Shown here piece by piece: positions 23,644-35,548 of a DNA stretch of 64,000 nt. The DNA comes from Gloeopeniophorella convolvens (lineage: Eukaryota; Basidiomycota; Agaricomycetes; Russulales). Numbering within the stretch: the first letter of the stretch is position 1; each line of letters opens with the position of its first letter. Below the pieces are notes generated by a model. The model was given only the letters and a program-made list of their open reading frames with translations. It had not been told where the DNA came from and searched no databases. The position numbers and the translations under genes were made by a program. The stretch spans positions 186,001 through 250,000 of the forward strand of contig WTXD01000010.1 in assembly GCA_022496205.1 (NCBI GenBank), read 5' to 3'.

Positions 23644-25216
23644 ATGCCTGCTATCGTCTATCCACCTGTACGGCCTTGGATCCCCGCACCAGTCACCAAA
23701 GAAGACAGTGAGCGGTAGTGGTAGCATACATGTAAGGGTGATGCTGATGTTCACCTAGTTGATTGGGCCGACCTCACTGTCATCGACCTTGCCAAGGCCA
23801 AAACCCCAGAGGGGCGTGCTGAACAAGTTCGACTAGCACGAGACGCCACTCACAAGCAAGGGTTCTTCTATGTCATCAATCATGGTCTTGACAAAGCGAC
23901 CGTTCGTCGCGCCGGTGCATTCAAGCCGATGACAATCGGCTGAAATGAGTATTACAGGTTGACCGCATGGTCGATATCGCTGCTCTCGCCTTCAACGATG
24001 TCAGCGACGAAGAGAAAGTCCGCTACCAGGCCCGAATCAAAGAGACTGGGGAGTACTTGGGTTACAAGCTCCCTGAGTACTGGGTACGCGACCCTGCTCC
24101 GTCCGACAACATTCATTGAGGTTGGAATTGCATCAGCATATCGCTAACGGCATCCGAGACAAGATTTCTCATTACAACTGTAAGGCACCTACGCCATGGG
24201 CCGGGGGACCCAGACTCACCGACATGTTCCAGTTCCTCGGGATGTTTCCCGAAGAGAACACCCGACCACTTTGCGCCCATTTTTGCCTGAGATACAGAGG
24301 ATCATCGAGTTCACTCACCGCGAGGTCCTGAACGAAGTGCAGAAGTCGGTGCTATGTCCCTGGTCTCGGCCCTGCTTGACGTTTAATATGCGATACAGGC
24401 TCCTGTCACTTGGTCTCGAGCTCCCCGAGAATGTTCTAGCCGACTTGCACCCCTTTGATGCGTCCAATCATTCGTTCTGTGAGCACCATCCCACAACATT
24501 CTACCCTTCCGCCTCTGACAAAGCCCAGGGCGATTCATGCTTTAGTAGGCAGCAATCCTGTTAGCCCTGACGTTGAATTGACGTTCTGCTGAAGTTACCC
24601 CCGCACTCAAGATGAGGAAGACAAGACAGATAATGTGTGGATGAAGGGTCACGCTGGTAATCACCGAGCCATCTCAACTGCCACGTCTGGGGGGCTAGCT
24701 AAGAGTTGCCCTTTGCAGATCACACAAGCTTTACGGCCCTCTGGAGCCAGCCTGTGACTGCCTTGCAGATCAAGGACTGGGATGGTCAATGGCGCTACGT
24801 CAAGCACGTTGATAATGCTCTTGTGAGTTGCAAGCCAAGGCACGATCGGTACCTACTGATCACTCGATCCCTTAAAGGTCATCAATTGCGGTGACACGAC
24901 CGAGTACGCGTCTGGCGGCTACTACAAGTCTGCTGTCCACCGTGTCATCAAGCCTCCATCCGACCAGGAGGGCTACCGGAGGCTAGGCTTATACTACTTC
25001 CATTATATGGCGGACGACGTCGTTATCAAGCCGCTGCTGGAAAGCCCTGTCGTGCAGCGCGAGGGCATCACCAAGTCCATCACCGGGGCGGCCCCTACCC
25101 AGGAGACGTGGCGCAAGAACAGAGCAGCATCCTACGGCATCTCCGAGCTGAAGAGGGCGGAGGACGGGTCTGAATATGAGATTGTCAACGGCGTGCGAGT
25201 GACACACTACAACTAG
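23644..25216 (+). CDS. 2-oxoglutarate/Fe(II)-dependent oxygenase, copy A (isopenicillin N synthase-like)
   Basis: Ten exons: 23644-23707, 23759-23901, 23958-24083, 24137-24179, 24233-24344, 24399-24478, 24529-24544 (16 nt), 24595-24656, 24719-24822 and 24878-25216, giving 362 residues. The N-terminal DIOX_N part has KQGFFYVINHGLD. The catalytic core shows H214-x-D216 in WMKGHAD, the distal His271 in SAVHRV, and an Arg further on for 2-oxoglutarate. The C-terminus ends GVRVTHYN. Enzymes of this type hydroxylate, desaturate or cyclise small molecules. The substrate is unknown. It is tandem with copy B (25650), and all coding-exon lengths match except the last (339 against 345 nt). The neighbouring NIS synthetase gene suggests a biosynthetic role. 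Without the 16-nt exon the gene would wrongly look frameshifted. Confidence 0.92.
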
Positions 25217-25649
25217 TTACTAGTATCCCACTCAATCAGCCAGGGTGATTCGCATTCTCAAACCGTCATGCGCTATCAGCACTATGTACGATTAGGTTCC
25301 TTCATGTATGAGTACGTGTGGAGTGTGGTAGCCAATAGTAACCCTTCTGAACTTTACTCTGACTGTAAGCGGTATGTCCTGTTGTCCGCTTGTCCGCTTG
25401 TCTTCTACTGGGAAAACCGGCCCGGGAAGTGGAGGAACACTTACAAGGGGCCGCTCCCAGGGGCTCGTGAGATTGCGCCATCTCCCGATCGAGTGAGCGC
25501 ACTTCCATGGCCGGATTATCTATGTCCATGCGAAGAGAATCTCTGGGAAGTGCCCCTGCATGATATAAAGAGGCGACACATGTGGGAGCCACAGCGACTA
25601 ACCTTCTTGAATCGACGGCGAACACTCGTCAGGCACCAGCAAACTATCG
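25217..25649. promoter_or_regulatory. Promoter interval of oxygenase copy B
   Basis: This is the 433 bp between the tandem oxygenases. A TATAAAG element lies at 25564-25570, about 80-86 bp before the ATG of copy B. No additional gene is seen. Confidence 0.55.
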
Positions 25650-27221
25650 ATGCCCGCAATCGTACTATCACCCGTCCCTCACTGGACGCCAGCGAAACCC
25701 ACAAAGGAAACCCGTCAGTAAAGTCGCCGTGCCATGATGCGCCACTGATGATGGTTTGTGGGCAGTGGAATGGGCCAACCTAGAGGTAATCGACCTGGCT
25801 CAGGCTCGGACGCCCGAAGGGCGAACGGAACAGGTGGAAAAGGCACGAAATGCCATGCACAACCAAGGGTTCTTCTATGTCATTAATCACGGTCTGGACC
25901 AATCCGAGGTACACCAAGTATCCTAAGTACTGTCTGCTACCATGTTCACCGAGCGGATGCCAGGTGGAGAGAGTCTTCGACATTGCTGCGGTACCTTTCG
26001 AGCAGGTAGGTCCAGAGGAGAAGAAACGCCATGAAGCCAAAATCAAGGAAACTGGCACGTTCATGGGTTATAAACCTCTGCAATACTGGGTAAGTACAAG
26101 ATGGTACATTGATGGCGGCACCTCACCTTCGTATGACGAGTGACAGCACATCGCCAACGGCGTGAGGGACCGCATTGAACACTATAACCGTACGTGACGC
26201 CATGTTTCGAAACACCTGTGTGAGATCTGAATGCAGCCAGTTAACCGCAACGTGGAATTGAAGCCGCACCCAGAGGCGGTGCAGCCCCTCCTACCCGAGA
26301 TCCAAGAGTTCATACGTCACAATCATGTCGACGTCCTGCACGAGCTTGAGAGGCAAGCCCTACCCCGAAAGTGCGTTCTCCGACGTGCGCTTATAGTAAG
26401 CTAGGCTCCTAGCTCTAGGGTTGGAGTTACCGGAAGAGACACTTGTGAAGATCCACAACTTTGAAGACAAGAACAACTCTTATTGTAGGCTTCTCCTCGA
26501 GAAGCTCGCTAGACGACTGATTCATGATGTCCAGGTCGATTCATGATGTAGTATGCACAGTATTATTGCCAGGGCGTGTCGATCGGGCCTTGATGGTTTC
26601 ACAGTTACCCAAGACCGCAAGAAGAGGAAGAACAAAGCGAGGGTGTCTGGCTCAAAGGGCATCCGGGTCCGTAAGACAATCCAAAAGACTCAGGAGGGTA
26701 GCTGACTTGACGCAGACCAGACAACCTTATCCGTCCTGTACAGCCAGCCTATTTCTGGTTTGCAGATCCGCGAAGGGGATGGGGTCTGGCGCTGGGTGAA
26801 GCACATGGAGAATGCACTGGTACGTCGCAGATCACAGGGGTGGACTTGTGTACCAGGTTAGAACGTCAACCTGTAGGTCATCAATTGCGGGGATTCGCTT
26901 GAGATGCTTTCTGGAGGATACTACAAGTCCGCAATTCACCGCGTCGTACAACCACCGAAGGACCAGCGTGGGCACAAGCGCCTCGGAGCCTTCTACTTCT
27001 GCTACGCCGATGACGATGTACAGCTCGAACCGCTTGTCGAGAGTCCGGTCCTGCAACGAGTAGGGGTGAAACGACGAGCCGAAGAGGGGAAGGCACCTAT
27101 GATGGAGGCCTGGAGAAAGGCCAGAACCGCTGCTTACGGGACGTCGGAGCTCAAGAAGAGCTCAGAGCACGGGGTAGAAGAAGAAACGCTCAACGGTGTT
27201 CGGGTGAGGCATTACAACTGA
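25650..27221 (+). CDS. 2-oxoglutarate/Fe(II)-dependent oxygenase, copy B
   Basis: Ten exons: 25650-25713, 25766-25908, 25964-26089, 26147-26189, 26241-26352, 26405-26484, 26535-26550 (16 nt), 26605-26666, 26716-26819 and 26877-27221, giving 364 residues. The order of motifs is as in copy A: NQGFFYVINHGLD, YKPLQYW, HIANGVRDRIEHYN, LLALGLELPEE, the iron ligands in KGHPD and SAIHRVVQPP, and the C-terminal NGVRVRHYN. The copies clearly share ancestry but differ at many positions, so both look functional rather than a very recent duplication. Intron 5 uses a GC donor (AG|GCAAGC) where copy A uses GT. The substrate is unknown. Confidence 0.92.
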
Positions 27222-27285
27222 CAAGGAGGCTCGACTAAGCCAAGGATGATGGATCGATGACCCTCAAAGGTGGCGTGGAAAGATT

Positions 27286-29445
27286 CTAGTTCATCAGACC
27301 TTCTTCGTCTTTTCCGCCAGTGTAGTGCAGAAGATTGGGGAAGGGCCCGTGTAGGTGCTTGCGGTCGGCTACGTCAGAGAGGCTTTGTTGTGACGATAAC
27401 GAAAAACTCACATGTCTATACATTCCAACCATTCTCATCCGCATAAAGCATTTCCCTGGCAGTGTTCTGGATTCTTCACCCAACCAAGCCTTCTCAAGAG
27501 CATGGCCAGATGGGATTGCTTCTCGAAGGCGCATACGAACGATTCCCCAGCCTTTGCCATTGTAATGAAGCCCGAGCACACGCACGAGCTGCTGAAGGTG
27601 GTTGTGAATCATTGTGTGATACGTGCGAGTGTAGACGTCGTCGAGCGTCTCGGCGATGATAGAATGACCAGGGACGACATCGAGCGTGACGCCGGTAGAC
27701 GCACGAAGTGTTGGTTGATGCACACGCAGCCCACCAAAATCACGGATGACGAAACCACGGAGCTCGTGTGGCGCAGCGAGCGCAAAGCGCGCTACGGTGT
27801 TCTGTGGATGTGCCTCGAAGGCGACACCGTTCTCTAAGACCTGCGGGAGGAACGCGGCAAAGAATAGGCGAACAAAACTACGGGAGCCTTCTCAGCCAGC
27901 GAAAAAAGCCTGTATAGAAACCGCACTTACTTGTTCAGCCATTCGATGCGCTTCTCTTCGGTATCGAGCTCAAACGCCCGCACGACACTGGGCGTGACGC
28001 CGTCCGTACCGGCATGGCCCCGTTCGACAAGACTCGTGCACACGATCAGGCGCTCCCCGCGTGCCTCGCTGCCGTTCTCGTGGCATTCGCGCACAATCGC
28101 AGCGCAATGCTTCGCGACGTCGTTGTCCTGATCCACATGGACAGCGCTCGCCAATTCGCGCGCGACAGTCAGAAGTGACGGATCAATGCGCAAGACCGGA
28201 ACCACTTGGCTTGAAAAGCGGGGGCCTACGTATGCGCTGGCGGGAGAAATGGTACGGATGGCGGAGGTGAGCTTGATTCCCACTGCGAGTTTAAGGTGCG
28301 TTGTGGGCAGGACGTCAGGGAGGATCACCGAGCTGCTCAAATTGGTCTGGTCAGTCCTACTGCGAGAGGACTCCAAGAAGACCAACTGACCGTATACTCT
28401 GCTGAGCGAGAGCAGGAACGCTAAATGCGTCGGGCAAGGCAATTGCTTCTTTGAACTTGTCGAGGATATGTACAACCTGTAGCTCGTGCACAGGGACGAT
28501 GACATGATCCTCCGGCACCGCAACTTCCTCTCCTGCGTTCTTGGCTGATGCCTCGACGACGGGTTTAGCGAGCGCTTCGAATTCGCCCGTGATACGCAAG
28601 CTCGTGCGTGGAAGTGCCACAAGTCGCACTCGGGGAGAGTATAGCTCCCTCCCAGGGGATAATGGAGCCAGCGGCGGAAGAAAATGCCGTGTCTTGTGCA
28701 TCTAGCCCCACCAATGAGACGCATATAGCCAGTGCAACGACGAGACACGAACAGGATGTGTAGGATGGCCCTCGACGATCGATTGTTCCCAATCAATACT
28801 GGGAGAAGTAAGTGTTGGTGCGTTCGGTGGATGCTCGTACGAGTAGGTTTGCCATTGCACCGAGCTCGCAAGCTCGTCCGAGATCTCCGACCTCAATGCA
28901 TCATCCAAGTTGATATCTCTGGCGAATTTGTCCCACAGAACCAGAGGATCGTCCAACTTCGTAATCGTGGTAGTCTCAGGGAACGACCAGCCTGGCTTGG
29001 AGAGTGTCTCCAGAATAGCAGATGACAGGTCGCTGTAGAGAGCCTATATGCGGGCGTCAGCACAACTGACTGATTCCCAAGAAGACCCGGTACTCACCTG
29101 TCCATTCATATGAACCCCTTGATCTCCAGTGACCAAGAAGACCAGAGGATGCATATCAAGTGGATCCAGCAGCCCGATCTCCACCCTATGCGAGTCGCCG
29201 GAGCCATGCTTGAACACGGGCAGATCTTGGAGTGCCACGATAGCGAGGACATCCTCCGGCGTATAGGTTTCGCATTCGTGAACAGGAACCCCCGAGGCTC
29301 TCGCATTGAGCACAACGCCGACTCCCATTCCACCGGGCCATTTCAAGGGAAGAAACACCGCGCGGATCAGGGACTCCGTCACAAGGCAGGACAGGAGTCG
29401 GGCTGTCGTAGCAAAGGCGGCACGTTCGTCAGGGGTGAGCGACAT
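27286..29445 (-). CDS. IucA/IucC-family NRPS-independent siderophore (NIS) synthetase
   Basis: Exons 29445-29098, 29043-28753, 28701-28391, 28332-27931 and 27877-27286 give 647 residues. Family signatures: EGHPTHP followed by MHKTRH across an exon junction (about 207-219), a VHELQVVH segment, GVAFEAHPQN (about 467-476), and RDFGG (about 495-499). NIS synthetases adenylate a carboxylate such as citrate or 2-oxoglutarate and condense it with an amine or alcohol to build siderophore-like products. An in-frame ATG at 29475 would add ten residues. A CATAAAA element lies about 70 bp upstream. It is convergent with oxygenase copy B, with only 64 bp between stop codons, and is followed upstream by a Zn2Cys6 regulator. 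The product is unknown. Family assignment is strong and the siderophore role is inferred. Confidence 0.88.
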
Positions 29446-29475
29446 GATGGAACGAGACGAAGGAATGCGACGCAA

Positions 29476-29851
29476 TGCGAGGCTGATCTAGGTTATTTGT
29501 GGAGGATAGTACCATTTTATGGGTGCGAATCGATCTGACAGCACGCTACAACATGACCGACGGTCGCCGTGACGAAGAGTCATCGCCGGCCACCGATTAT
29601 CGTATCTGATAAGATTCTCTCCAAGGTGAGATAAAATACGTGCTACTTAAACTCGTTACTCTTACTTGACAACTTTGCTCAACAAAAATCCAGCCCAATT
29701 ACAACAGGAGAATTTTGCATTACAATGTACATGGATACATCGCGTGGAGATAGCTGGGTTCATAGCGATTGTACGGTGGAGACGCTTGCGTCAAGGTATA
29801 CACTAGAGGAGACGGTACAAGAAAGGGCGACACGGTATGAGGTTCGTAACA
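29476..29851. other. Intergenic gap of about 0.4 kb
   Basis: This lies between the NIS synthetase 5' end and the 3' end of the Zn2Cys6 regulator gene. AT-richer than its surroundings. It contains a CATAAAA TATA-like element (minus strand, about 29,512-29,521) for the synthetase. No gene is seen. Confidence 0.5.
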
Positions 29852-32800
29852 TCATCTCAAGGAATACTGAAGGCTGCTCATTTGCTGCTGCTGCTGCTGC
29901 TGATAGCTGAAGTCTACAGGCGGCATCTGCTGCATCCATCCGAAACCTGACAAAATCCGTGAGGCCACTTAGTAGGAGGTCACGGCGAACGACACATACC
30001 TGGAACCATGGAACCCTGCATATCGGGAAGCGAAGACAACGACTGCATGGACTGCAGCAGATCGTTGTCGAGCGGCAGCGGCGCATAGAAGAAGTCAGAT
30101 GCCATCAAGCCAAGCGCCGAACCACCAGAAGCAACAGCAGCCTGGTCATTTTCGGTGGGCATACCGAAGTGGTCGAAAGGCGTAGAGAACCTGGGTGGCA
30201 ACGGATCGAAATAGTTGATGGGGTTGGCTTGTGTTTGTATTGGTGGCGGGGCCAGAGAGGCGTCGGTGTTGGCGGAGGCCGCTGGGGGATCAGGACTTGG
30301 TCGTTTCGACCGCGAGGAGCGCAACTTGGCGGGTGGCGGCGTCTTCACATGCTCCAGCAGGCTTCCAATGAAACGAGAATAGAGCCGGGGGCCGTGGCGC
30401 TCATCTATGCCGATATCAGGAGAACCATGAAACTCTACTGCGCGCTCGACTGTCCGTACGATCTCGGCACGTTGGGCCGGCGATATGTACGATGCGTATT
30501 TCGGTTGGAGCAACTAGACGCGCGGGTCAGTCATTTGAACTGGAGCGCGGGCGAAGACAAACTTTGATCAAGAATGTGCAAGAAAAGGAGACGAAAACTG
30601 TTTGAGCGTCAGGACCATGTCGAACATATGTCCCTGTTTGGGAGTTAGAATGATAGAAGACCGCGTGATTAATTACGCTCACTTTGAGAGGGCCGCCCTA
30701 TGTCATCGACCATGGCACTGACAACATCTGACGCAGCGCGGATGCACTAAAATACGTTATGAGGCGATGGTGGACGAGAGCATGCACAGGATATTGACGT
30801 ACCCTGTTCACGAAAGGATTCTCATCCGCGTTGCTCTTGCCAAACGCATGCTGGAAACCAAAGGACAGTGCCACCAGCCTCGCATAACTATAGCCCAGGC
30901 GCAAGAGGCCCATGCGGAAGCGATTCTGGACATCGCTGGTGTCTGTCTGCTCGAGCTTTCTGAACCATTGCAAGCGTGTTGCTTCAATCTCATCGTCTGT
31001 CTTGGTAGCAAGACGCTCAAGGTCGATTTCCTAGAGTGGACGATGAGCTCAATAATCGATGAATGGTAACTTTTAACTAAGAGAAGTTACCTTGTTTAGA
31101 CCAGTCGGGTGCTGGGGGTCGCTGTAGACGGTCATCAGGAAGCTACTTAGGATTCTCAACTCGGCATTGTATGCGCAGAGATGGATGTCAAAATGCTCCA
31201 TGTTGTATTCCGAAGAGTTCCACCACTCTGGGGAATGGTTTGCGACGTAGTCCGCGTTGTTGATAATCGGAGTCTTGCCGTACTGCGAACCCATGGAACG
31301 ATCGAGGTTGAAGCAGTTGAGCCATGCCCGAGTGCGGTTCAGCATTTCACGAGCATGAAGCTCGTTGCGGGGCTTGGCGGTATTCGGATGGTGCAAGTTC
31401 ATGTCCACCGCCATCCGGATAGCCTGTCCAAGGTATATCCAACAACGGTCGTCCTCCCATCGACGAGCAGGTATGGGCCAAAGGCTTAGAAGGATGTACG
31501 CTTGGACGACCTCAACGCGCTTTTCACCACCCAAGAACGTTGCACCTGCTGCTTGCCGTGCGTATTCCATGGCGGTGGGATAGAGATCTGGTCGTTCAGT
31601 GTCATATCGCGAGGCGATGGCACAGACTTTCATTCGATCAGCACGGTATCTCTAAACCGTAAGAGACGGGTACTTACTGACTGTAAACAGGAATGGACTC
31701 CTCCAATAGACCTGTTGGGCTGTATATAGCTTAGGGTCAAGCAGCGAGACAGATATGTTCATCCAGTCAAAATATCTGATGGAAGGTCAAGAGATCTATA
31801 AACGCCCAGATGTCAGAGAGGTCTTACATCTTGAACAACTTCTCGGCCTCTGCGGAGGTAATAATGTTCTTCCGCAGAAGGAGCGGCGCTTGATAGCCAG
31901 GGATACCAAGCTTTGGCGAGTCGGGATCGGCTGTTATGAGATAGATTAGTCTGGGAAACGACACGCAGCTACTCTTCACGCACGAGGTCTGAAAAAGTCT
32001 TCATTTGCAACGCCCAAGTCGCTCGCGTCGCTCGCGACGCTCGGCGATCGCCTCGACTTGGCGCGACCGACGCTGAGCGCAGCCATCATACCAAATGGGC
32101 TCGCCTGCGGGGGAAGACCGACCATCTTCGTCCGAGTGCTCGGAGAGCCTCTCTTCGAAGAACCCCGGTCGCGGAGGCTGCCTACTCGATCTGGAGAGAG
32201 CTGACCAGGATCATATTCTTCCTCGCTCTCGCTGCCGTCATTGACCACAACGGCATAGCCATCGTCATTCGAGCTGGAATCTTCGAGGTCTTGATCTACG
32301 AGATCCTTCTTGGTGGTACTCGAGCCTCCAAGACGGATGAAGCCACCGAACGCCTCAAAAGTTTCACGTGCCTTCGCCATCCACTCCGAGTTCTCTTGGC
32401 TAACCTTAGCATCTACGACGCTACTAGATGACGCGGTTTCGGCGTTGGACGCTTCCATTGACTGCGCAAGATACTCTGTGTGCGACCGACTCGCTGGTGA
32501 TTCCAGAGTCGAGGAACGCGCAAACTCGATCGGAAGCTCGGTCGTCATTTGATTAAGCTTCCTGTCAGCCATTTGCACAGTCTCGAGTTGTGCCATCAGT
32601 TTGTCGATCTGCGCAGCTTGGTCACGGATCTTCGTGAGAAGGACCTCGCGTTTACTTTGAAGGGATGTATCAGAAACGGGCCTGATGCCAACATCCTAAG
32701 TGGAAAACATACGGTGGTGGCCGTCGTTGCTTCCTGCCGGGTATAATGCATTCTCGAGAAGCTTTGATGCACCGATCGCATGTGTCATTGTCATCCCTGA

Positions 32801-33556
32801 AGTGGCAGCGGACCTTCTCGCGCGCTGTTAGGATCAACTCGGAAAAAGTCAACGATATGGACGGACCTTGAGACCCCTGCAGCGCGTACAGGCGCGCTTT
32901 AGCTTGTCTGCCGACGCCCCTTGCGCAGAGTCGCTACGCCCCTGCACATTCCCTTCGCCGTCGTCTTCATCCTGTTCCTCCGATCTCTGGCGTTTGTTCT
33001 TGTTGCTACCCATACGGTGTAAGTCATGGCTGTACGCGCCATCTGAAAGGGGGAACGCCGATGCAAGGTCATCCGGGCTGGTGACAATAGGTGGAGACGT
33101 CTGTCCGGCGTATTCATGGGTCGAGTCGAGTTGTGGGATCGTGCGCGACAGCGGGTGGACGTAGGTATTGGAAGCAGTGGAAGAACTGTGGTACTCAGGA
33201 ATGGTCTGATCGAAGGTGTGCTGAGCACCCTGAAGATAACCTTGCTGCGATTGCTGATGACCGGGGTAGTTAGCTTGGGGATAGGAGGTGTATTGGACCT
33301 GCGGGGCATTCACTTGCGGGAACTGATTCTGAGGAGGAATGAGGGAGGATGATTGAGATATCTGGTTGTACGTGGGGGCATAGTTGTAAGATGATGATGA
33401 CCCGGGATCAGGCGGGCGCTCGTGGGAGAGCGTTGAAGGGGCCGAAGGAACGAGCTGTGGTTCGTCCTGCCGATGCGGGTAGCCATAAGGAGGCTGTTGT
33501 TGCAGCGAGGTCCAATGCTGCTGAGCGTTGTAAGAATGTGAGTCCTCTGCAGACAT
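29852..33556 (-). CDS. Zn2Cys6 transcription factor with fungal_trans domain
   Basis: Eleven exons: 33556-32867, 32813-32713, 32654-31984, 31930-31828, 31775-31678, 31626-31091, 31030-30803, 30746-30683, 30633-30563, 30513-30000 and 29946-29852, giving 1056 residues with all phases closing. Residues 1-220 are Gln/Ser/Pro-rich. The zinc cluster has Cys at about 223, 226, 233, 242, 245 and 252 (spacing C-x2-C-x6-C-x8-C-x2-C-x6-C), followed by a basic linker and a heptad stretch (IRDQAAQIDKLMAQLE) for dimerisation. The middle homology region has RWEDDRCWIYLGQAIRMAVD and RTRAWLNCFNLDRSMGSQYG. The tail is Gln-rich. It is a nuclear DNA-binding regulator. Its position next to the NIS synthetase and oxygenases makes it a candidate pathway regulator, which is inference. 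Confidence 0.93.
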
Positions 33557-35548
33557 GTCACAAAGTCCAATGCAAAAGGCTGAGCCGCGAGAATTAGGAT
33601 GCGAGTCACCGGTCGAGCAAGCAACGGGCTGGGGACCCGCCGTTCAGTGAGTGTAGGGTGTGGATGGTGGCGTAGTGGGGGTATGTGAGAAGAAAGGAAA
33701 GAAGATTGAGGAACGGAGCCAAAGGCGCTTTACATACGCGAAACTCTGTACGGAGCGAGGTACAAATCCGAAAGAGGTCTCCTTGATTTGTCAGCGATCG
33801 ACACGACGATCAAACCGCCAAATTCACCGGACTCACGCGGGCGCTTCCCCGACCAACCTCTTAAACCTCCGCCTCGCACCTTCAAGGCCTGCTAAGTCTC
33901 CCGGCTCCGAGCCAACTGCATTGTCCCCTTCCTTATCCAAGTTGGTCCATGTGCAATTCATGGTCGCACATCGGTCATCAATTGCCTCGCTTTCGAGACA
34001 GCATCAAGTGCCGTTCGCGATCTGCTCGCGCACACCGGGACACCCGGGCACTGGCAACGTGGAGCGGACCTAGGGTATCCCTCGATAAGCCGGCTAGCGC
34101 TGAAGAATTCTCATACCCCTCGGCTACAGCCTCGTGTCCCTGCTTTATTCCTTGTCAGCGATTCGTACATTTCGGCATCGCCTGCGCACTTGCAACGGTC
34201 CTCGCCTGTCCTCGTAGATCTGCTGAGCGCTCACCATATGCCGAACGCCGAACTATGCATTCAAAACGCCCGGATGGGGTTCAACTCATCGTGCTTAGCA
34301 CAAGATGATCTGGCTCACGCCCTGGTGATGCTCGCTAACACGAGTTCGCATCATTGTCTCGACTGAGAAGCTTCATGTGCACGCAGCTTTCGGCCAGCAC
34401 GCCCTTGATGCGAACCTACTTACTCATGCCCGAAACAGCAGAACACGAGCCTCCGCTTCACGGCGATATTGCGCTATATTGGGCGTCTGGTTGAGTCTAC
34501 TTTCCTCATCCGTTCTAGCAAAGGGCAGGGCCGGTCACCTGTTTGCACTGCATTGACGCCGGGAATCTAGCTTTGTGCCAGCTTGTGTCCCTCATGATTG
34601 CTTCTCGGCATCGGGCGCTGGATCGTGGCCGTGAGTCTCCGTGAGTATAATGAACGATGCGTGCCAACTCTCTGCTCAGGCCTCGATGGAATAAAGCACA
34701 TTCACCCGATTATCTCCTGATTCATAGAGAGTCGAGAATTGGTCCAGCATGTTGCCCATGCTCTATACTTACATGCGCTCGGCGGGTGGACGGATGAACT
34801 GCGCACGTTTCCGCCACGGTGCATTCTGGTGTTCGTGTTGATAAGAACTATAGTCACCGGCGGCAATTCTCCATCCAAAGAACCTGGTGGATCAAGGCCA
34901 CCAGACCGCCAGCCTGCAGGGTGCATATACCTAGCGCGGGCGTGTACCATTAGTCGGAGAGTTGCTGCAAAGCTGGGGCTGTGCACCCACCATGAACTCA
35001 AAGCTTGTGGGTACATTATGAGACTTTGCGGGTCGACACCATTCTAGACTTGCTATGGCTCTCAACGGAGCCAGTCTCAGGAGCGTGCCTGGGGGCGACC
35101 TCGGAGCTCTTCGGAGGCAGTTGCTGATGGCGCGGGGTACCCCGGATCGATAAGAGACCGCAGCCGCGTAAACCGGCATTCAACTATCCACTATCGAAGA
35201 AACGGGACTACTTTATACTTGCCATCGTCAGCGCAGTAAGAGACTCGGTCACCAGTCTAGGACTATTTACTAACTATAGTCAGGACCAGAGGTCTGATCA
35301 CACTCCCGAGTGTATATGAAATTCACGAACATGGGTACTGCTCAGACTTGTCTCCTAAAGCCGACCTTAGTAACGGAAGACAGTCGTTCCGTTATAAGTG
35401 CTCAGGCTCAGATTTATTAGCGGACGTGCGATCGCGAGCCTGAGTCAGCCTGCACCTGCGCGGATTAGGAAGCAGATTGCGTCAGTCGCCCCCACATATA
35501 AAGCTACAAGTGCGGGGACAAACATTCACCACTTGGACCATATCAAAT
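33557..35548. other. Intergenic gap of about 2 kb
   Basis: This is a divergent interval between the Zn2Cys6 regulator and the oxidoreductase gene. I find no coherent exon chain in 33.6-35.4 kb. A TATAAAG box at 35497-35503 precedes the oxidoreductase ATG by about 46-52 bp. This stretch is the largest empty interval next to the candidate cluster and could hold its regulatory sites. Confidence 0.55.

Noticed and set aside
24479..24594. Oxygenase copy A as a frameshifted pseudogene
   Set aside because: An in-frame TGA appeared before the YPRT motif until the 16-nt exon at 24529-24544 was found. With it all phases close, as in copy B.
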